Source: an uncultured bacterium
GTDB lineage: Bacteria; Pseudomonadota; Alphaproteobacteria; CAISDR01
Direction of reading: 5' to 3'
DNA length: 9,863 nucleotides
Assembly: GCA_903884125.1 (NCBI GenBank)
Contig: CAISDR010000156.1
Coordinates: 1 to 9,863 of the forward strand
Below are positions 6,224 through 9,863 of the stretch, piece by piece. The notes under the pieces are model-generated. The model did not search any database. It was not told the DNA's origin and saw nothing but the letters and a program-made list of their open reading frames with translations. The translations under genes were made by a program, and so were the position numbers. The first letter of the stretch is position 1; each line of letters opens with the position of its first letter.

Positions 6224-7158
6224 GGGTTAAACCCCGTTCCCGGCCGCGTCAGGCCGCGCGCGGAAATATCCGAGATGGTCTGGTCCCAGTAACTGGTTCG
6301 GAAATGATTGGCAATTTCCGCGGCTGTCGTAATCCAAACATCGGAACTGTTTTGATAAATATGCGCAAGGGCGGATTCAAATGCACGTATTCGGTGCGGC
6401 TGGCTGACCAGATAGGCATGAAGCGGAATGCACATGACAGTACCGCTGCGCGTTCCTTCTTCCAGCAACTGATCAAACTGGCGCTTCAATACATCCGCAT
6501 AGCGTTGTGGGGTCATCGCCAATTGGCCATAGGTGATCACGTCATTCACTTCCAACGAATAGGGCATGGACATCAGCTGACCCGATTTTGTCTTGATCGG
6601 TTGCGGTTGATCATCCTGAAACAGGTCGCAGGTGTACCAGAAATCATATTCTGCGATCAGGTCAAAGGTACGTTCAGTATGGGTCAGTGCAGGCGCCAGA
6701 TAACCGCGTATCCGCTTGCCGGTTGCTACCTGCACGCTGCGGATTGAATCTTCAATTACTGCGCGCTCCTGTGCCTCGTTCATGCCATACGAATATCGGG
6801 TATTATAAATTCCATGGCTGAAAAATTCCCAGTCACGGGCAACACACGCTTCAATGATTTCCGGGTGATGGTCGATAAGGCCGGTCGATAACGAGATCGA
6901 CCCGCGCATGCCGTATTTGTCCATCAATTCCATCAGCCGCCAGTGACCTATACGATTGCCCCAGTCGCGCTGGGAATATCCAACCACATCGGGCGAGGGC
7001 TTCGGCCATCCGGGCCGTTGTGGATTTTTCGGCGGATCGAATTCGTAATATTCAATATTTGGCGCGACCCAGAATGCCAGTTTCTTGCCCCCCGGCCACT
7101 CAATGCGGGGCCGGTTGCGATAGGGCCAGTAGTCGTAAAGGTTGGGATCATTCATCAT
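6220..7158 (-). CDS. PuuE/cyclic-imidase-like hydrolase of the polysaccharide deacetylase superfamily
   Basis: About 312 residues from the ATG at 7158 (ATG-ATG; 7155 is also possible). A longer in-frame TTG at 7215 would overlap the lyase gene by 44 bases, has no Shine-Dalgarno, and adds residues unlike the family, whose members open with a 'YWPYRNRPRIEWPGG' type strand as seen here. Numbered from 7158: NIEYYEF at 34-40 replaces the usual NodB first motif, RDWGNRIGHWRLMELMDKYG follows at about 64-83, His115 sits in FFSHGIYNTRY, and His247 in CIPLHAYLVSQPHRI. These place it in the PuuE allantoinase/cyclic imide hydrolase branch, which hydrolyses a ring amide bond in the cytoplasm; there is no signal peptide, which argues against a cell-wall deacetylase. 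It retains the histidines its downstream paralogue has lost. It follows the lyase gene by 13 bases and overlaps the next gene by ATGA. Substrate is inferred from context only. Confidence 0.87.
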   Translation of the reverse strand: MMNDPNLYDYWPYRNRPRIEWPGGKKLAFWVAPNIEYYEFDPPKNPQRPGWPKPSPDVVGYSQRDWGNRIGHWRLMELMDKYGMRGSISLSTGLIDHHPEIIEACVARDWEFFSHGIYNTRYSYGMNEAQERAVIEDSIRSVQVATGKRIRGYLAPALTHTERTFDLIAEYDFWYTCDLFQDDQPQPIKTKSGQLMSMPYSLEVNDVITYGQLAMTPQRYADVLKRQFDQLLEEGTRSGTVMCIPLHAYLVSQPHRIRAFESALAHIYQNSSDVWITTAAEIANHFRTSYWDQTISDISARGLTRPGTGFNP

Positions 7159-7171
7159 CGCAATGATCTGC

Positions 7172-8056
7172 CTATTCTGCTGCTTCCTGATGCGCTGGAT
7201 CATATTGCTGGCCAAGCGCCATCATCCCATCCAGATCAATGCGCTTGTTCACGCCAGCCAGATCGGTCATGCGATCTGCGAATGGCCGTGTGGTGCCATA
7301 TTGTTTTAATGATACCAGGAAATTTTCCGCCGCCGGTATCAATGCACGAACCAGCGCACCGGGCGATATCACCAGTTTAAACCCGATCTGGGCCAATTCA
7401 TCGAGTGTCAGTATCGGGGTCTTTCCACCTTCGACCATGTTGGCGACCAGCGGCACGCGCGCCTTGAACGCATCTGTTATCTTTTTCATGTGTTCCAGCG
7501 ACTTGGGCGCTTCGACGAACAGGATATCGGCACCCGCATCCACATAGGCCTGTGCCCGCGCCATTGCTGCGTCAAATCCCTCGACATCAACAGCATCCGT
7601 TCGTGCTATGATCAGCGTTTGGTCACTTTCACGGCTATCCAGCGCTGCGTGCAGTTTGCCGACCATTTCATCTACTGGCACCAGAGACTTTCCCGCCAGA
7701 TGACCACAGCGTTTGGGGAACGACTGGTCCTCCAGCTGAATGGCACTGGCCCCCATCCGTTCCAGAACTTTGACGGTGCGGGAAACATTGAGTGCATTGC
7801 CAAAACCGGTATCCGCATCAACAACCAAAGGCAGGCTGATCCGTTCGCGGATGCGCGCGACCACATCGGCAACCTGATCGAAACTGACAAGCCCGATATC
7901 CGGGCGACCAAGCTGGGTATAGGCCACAGATGCACCAGACAGATAAACCGCTTCAAACCCAGCCTGCTCGATCAACAGGGCGGATAAAGCGTCAAACGCC
8001 CCGGGCGCGATCAAAGCCGGGCCATTTTGCAGACGTGATTTTAATCCTGAACTCAT
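7172..8056 (-). CDS. Isocitrate lyase/PEP mutase family lyase (2,3-dimethylmalate lyase-like)
   Basis: This 294-residue protein has the superfamily hallmarks: PGAFDALSA at 18-26, YLSGASVAYTQLGRPDIGL at 38-56, the metal/substrate motif VDADTGFGN at 79-87, QLEDQ at 107-111, the catalytic gating loop K115-R-C-G-H119, ARTDA at 151-155 and FVEAP at 180-184. The Cys in KRCGH is the general acid of the C-C lyases (isocitrate, 2-methylisocitrate, 2,3-dimethylmalate) and is absent from PEP mutase and oxaloacetate decarboxylase, so a lyase yielding a 2-oxoacid plus a carboxylate is expected. Absence of prpC/prpD or aceB neighbours argues against methylisocitrate or isocitrate. Pairing with LeuCD-like genes mirrors the dimethylmaleate hydratase/dimethylmalate lyase set. 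ATG at 8056 overlaps the small-subunit stop (ATGA) and has AGGGAG at 8069-8064, 7 bases away. Family is confident; substrate is inferred. Confidence 0.9.
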   Translation of the reverse strand: MSSGLKSRLQNGPALIAPGAFDALSALLIEQAGFEAVYLSGASVAYTQLGRPDIGLVSFDQVADVVARIRERISLPLVVDADTGFGNALNVSRTVKVLERMGASAIQLEDQSFPKRCGHLAGKSLVPVDEMVGKLHAALDSRESDQTLIIARTDAVDVEGFDAAMARAQAYVDAGADILFVEAPKSLEHMKKITDAFKARVPLVANMVEGGKTPILTLDELAQIGFKLVISPGALVRALIPAAENFLVSLKQYGTTRPFADRMTDLAGVNKRIDLDGMMALGQQYDPAHQEAAE

Positions 8057-8592
8057 GTCCGCGCTCCCTGTTCGGAATGGCCTTTGCCAATCCGGCGCTT
8101 TAGATGCGGGATCAGTCCACCGTCTTCCATCATCGCCATCAGATGATCAGGAATAGGCGTTACCGCTGTTGACTCGTTGGTTGTTAGATTGAACAGCAAA
8201 CCTTTTCGCAAATCGAGACGCAAACGATCACGATCCGATATGCGGCAGGTTTGTGGAATAATAATAGCCGGAAGGCCAAGATTGATCGCATTGCGATAAA
8301 ATATTCTGGCAAAGGAATATGCCAGCACCGCCCCCAGCCCGAGCAGCTTTAGTGACACGGCGGCCTGTTCGCGCGACGAGCCCAGCCCGAAATTGCGTCC
8401 GGCAACAAGCAAATCATTTGGCTTCACCGACGTTGCAAAATCCGGCGCGATCGCCCCAAGGCAATGACGCGCAAGCTCCTGCGGAGACAGCTTCATCATC
8501 GAACCAGGGGCCAGCAAATCCGTGTCGATGTCATCACCGAATACAAAGGCTCGGCCTTCTATAGGCGCCTGAATTCTCTCCGGGCTGGTCAT
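8053..8592 (-). CDS. LeuD-like (de)hydratase small subunit
   Basis: This 179-residue protein is the swivelling small subunit of a two-subunit aconitase-family hydro-lyase. Visible marks are GDDIDTDLLAPG at 19-30, the substrate-binding AGRNFGLGSSREQAA at 64-78 and FARIFYRNAINLGLP at 94-108. Isopropylmalate and homoaconitase small subunits carry a specificity loop after the DTD motif, usually of the R-Y-L type; here the equivalent reads GSMMKLS (30-36), so the substrate pocket probably differs. Length is nearer the archaeal-type LeuD (~165) than standard bacterial LeuD (~200). It overlaps the large-subunit stop and the lyase start by ATGA at both ends, and AGG lies 7 bases before its ATG. No leuA or leuB is present, so leucine synthesis is unlikely; dimethylmaleate-hydratase-like or maleate/citraconate-hydratase-like activity fits better (inference). 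Confidence 0.9.
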   Translation of the reverse strand: MTSPERIQAPIEGRAFVFGDDIDTDLLAPGSMMKLSPQELARHCLGAIAPDFATSVKPNDLLVAGRNFGLGSSREQAAVSLKLLGLGAVLAYSFARIFYRNAINLGLPAIIIPQTCRISDRDRLRLDLRKGLLFNLTTNESTAVTPIPDHLMAMMEDGGLIPHLKRRIGKGHSEQGART

Positions 8593-9863
8593 GCCGCCAC
8601 CTTTTGAGCCAAAATCGCACGCGGATCGACAATTTCACCGGCCAAAGCAGCGGCTGCAACCGAATAGGGTGAACCCAGATAGACCTTGGCGCCTGAACTG
8701 CCCATGCGCCCCTGGAAATTGCGATTGGTCGATGAAATGCAGGTTTCCCCGTCGGCCAGAAGTCCGGCCCCCATTCCAGCACAAGCCCCGCATCCCGATG
8801 GCAGGATGACCGCGCCCGCATCGATCAGTCGATGCAGAATGCCGGTACTTGCCGCCTGACGCATGGTCTCGGCCGATGCAGGTGCTATCAACAATCGCAC
8901 ACCGGCAGCGATATGACGTCCACCAAGTATTTCAGCCGCCATGGCAAGGTCTTCGATTTTCGCACCCACACAGGCACCGATATAAGCCTGATCAATCCTC
9001 ACTCCCCTGAACTGATCAGCATCGGCAGTGTTGGCTGGCGAATGGGGAGCTGCGATCTGCGGGGCCAGATCGTGTGCCTGATAGTAATGCGTGCTGTTGA
9101 ATGATGCGCCCTCGTCACTTGGCAGGGACAGCGCGTATGCCTCGTCCTCAACCGGGCGACCACGGGCAGACAAATAGTCAAATGTCACCTGATCCGGGGC
9201 CACTACGCCTGCCTCGGCACCCAGCTCGGCAGCCATATTGCACAGGACCATCCGCTCTGGCATCGACAGGGCGCTAATCGTCGGGCCAGTGAATTCAACG
9301 GCCTTGAACGCGTTGTCCAGGCCCAGCTTTCGGCACAGGAACAACATAACATCCTTGGCAACGATACCGGTGGCAAATTCACCACTCCAATGAATGCGAA
9401 TGGTCTCGGGCACGGACGTCCATGTTTCGCCAGTAGCAACAATCGCCGCCATATCCGTTGCCCCATAGCCAGCCGCATACGCACCAAAAGCGCCAGCCAT
9501 CGGCGTATGACTGTCACCTCCGGCAATAAAATGCCCCGGTCGGATCAGACCATGCTCCGGCAGGACCAGATGGCAGATGCCCACCATGTCGAAGAAACGA
9601 CTGACGCCGTAATCGCGGGCAAATTCCCGCGTTGCTTTTAGGATCGCGGCACTTTGCGCATCAACGGCCGGAACATAATGATCTGAAACAATGGCAACCT
9701 TTTCAGGGTCCCAAAGGCCAACACCCAGCTCCTCAAGCATGGGACGCCATCGACGGGGGCCGGAACTGTCATGGGCAAAGGCAAAATCCACCTTGGCCGT
9801 AACAAGTTCGCCTGCCCGAACAGATGGCTTACCCGCAGCCCGGGCAATAATTTTTTCGACCAT
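8589..9863 (-). CDS. LeuC-like (de)hydratase large subunit with [4Fe-4S] cluster (start at or beyond window edge)
   Basis: 424 residues from an ATG occupying the last three bases; homologues often have a few more residues before the VEKIIARAAG opening, so the real start may lie outside the window. It is the cluster-bearing large subunit of an aconitase-family hydro-lyase. Marks include AHDSSGP (30-36), GGDSHTP (115-121), three cluster cysteines Cys298 (YIGACVGAK), Cys358 and Cys361 (SGCGAC), and STNRNFQGRMGS (378-389). The length (~420) matches the archaeal/homoaconitase type, not the ~466-residue leucine-biosynthesis LeuC. Where LeuC and aconitases have a C-T-N-G-R-like stretch after the first cysteine, this protein has C-V-G-A-K, pointing to a different substrate. 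It is the first visible gene of a five-gene minus-strand operon and overlaps the small-subunit start by ATGA. Expected reaction: stereospecific water addition to a substituted maleate, or the reverse. Confidence 0.9.
   Translation of the reverse strand: MVEKIIARAAGKPSVRAGELVTAKVDFAFAHDSSGPRRWRPMLEELGVGLWDPEKVAIVSDHYVPAVDAQSAAILKATREFARDYGVSRFFDMVGICHLVLPEHGLIRPGHFIAGGDSHTPMAGAFGAYAAGYGATDMAAIVATGETWTSVPETIRIHWSGEFATGIVAKDVMLFLCRKLGLDNAFKAVEFTGPTISALSMPERMVLCNMAAELGAEAGVVAPDQVTFDYLSARGRPVEDEAYALSLPSDEGASFNSTHYYQAHDLAPQIAAPHSPANTADADQFRGVRIDQAYIGACVGAKIEDLAMAAEILGGRHIAAGVRLLIAPASAETMRQAASTGILHRLIDAGAVILPSGCGACAGMGAGLLADGETCISSTNRNFQGRMGSSGAKVYLGSPYSVAAAALAGEIVDPRAILAQKVAA

Noticed and set aside
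5288..7158. Cell-wall or chitin polysaccharide deacetylases
   Set aside because: Neither protein has a signal peptide or the classical NodB TFDDG and HSxxH motifs; the DYGNRVG/DWGNRIG signature places them in the PuuE/cyclic imidase branch.
7159..7215. TTG start at 7215 for the first PuuE-like protein
   Set aside because: It would overlap the lyase gene by 44 bases, lacks a Shine-Dalgarno, and adds a basic stretch not expected in the family.
7172..8056. Methylisocitrate lyase (prpB) of propionate metabolism
   Set aside because: No methylcitrate synthase or dehydratase genes (prpC, prpD) are adjacent; the LeuCD-like partner better fits an alkylmalate substrate, although activity on methylisocitrate cannot be excluded from sequence alone.
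8053..9863. Leucine biosynthesis leuCD
   Set aside because: No leuA or leuB is adjacent, the subunits have the shorter archaeal/homoaconitase-type lengths, specificity motifs differ, and the operon continues into a lyase and imidase-like genes.
1..9863. tRNA, rRNA, CRISPR arrays, insertion sequences or att sites
   Set aside because: No repeat-spacer pattern, transposase or integrase reading frame, terminal repeats or RNA-gene signatures were seen on either strand.

Overview
The window looks like part of an alphaproteobacterial chromosome, most likely from a sphingomonad. The best clue is a TonB-dependent receptor with the sphingomonad-style layout: an AQ-type signal cleavage site, an Ala/Pro/Lys-rich linker, an EEIVVTARK TonB box and a DAPVSVSAF plug start. 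Base composition looks only moderately GC-rich by eye, which is low for classic Sphingomonas. The genus is therefore open. Gene density is very high, no stretch over 300 bases lacks a gene, and I see no mobile elements, tRNAs, rRNAs or CRISPR arrays.

Layout. (1) 1-1067, plus strand: the C-terminal end of an FAD-linked oxidase whose start lies outside the window, translationally coupled (TGATG) to an unrecognised 237-residue protein. (2) 1121-2029, minus strand: an exported DUF1838 protein, convergent with region 1 across a hairpin. (3) 2030-2183: a divergent promoter region with two inverted repeats, one of them a perfect 18-base palindrome beside the receptor start. (4) 2184-4550, plus strand: the TonB-dependent receptor, followed by a strong hairpin terminator or attenuator. 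(5) 4629-5321, plus strand: an amidohydrolase of the isochorismatase/N-carbamoylsarcosine amidohydrolase type. (6) 9863-5288, minus strand: five tightly packed genes, read in the order aconitase-family large subunit, small subunit, isocitrate lyase/PEP-mutase-family lyase, and two PuuE/cyclic-imidase-type members of the polysaccharide deacetylase superfamily. The last of these overlaps the 3' end of the amidohydrolase gene tail to tail by 34 bases.

How the genes may work together (inference). The right half encodes a chemically consecutive set of activities: ring opening of a cyclic imide or similar cyclic amide (two PuuE-like proteins), hydrolysis of the resulting half-amide with loss of ammonia (isochorismatase-like hydrolase), hydration of the resulting substituted maleate (LeuCD-like hydratase), and C-C cleavage of the substituted malate to a 2-oxoacid plus a carboxylate (lyase). 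The last two steps match the dimethylmaleate hydratase and 2,3-dimethylmalate lyase of anaerobic nicotinate breakdown. A route from an alkyl- or dialkylmaleimide, with citraconimide or ethylmethylmaleimide from tetrapyrrole decay as examples, to pyruvate plus a short fatty acid would explain the gene set. I know of no described pathway with this exact combination, and the substrate is unproven. The receptor is the likely outer-membrane entry point for the substrate or a precursor. The roles of DUF1838, the FAD oxidase and the 237-residue protein are unknown.
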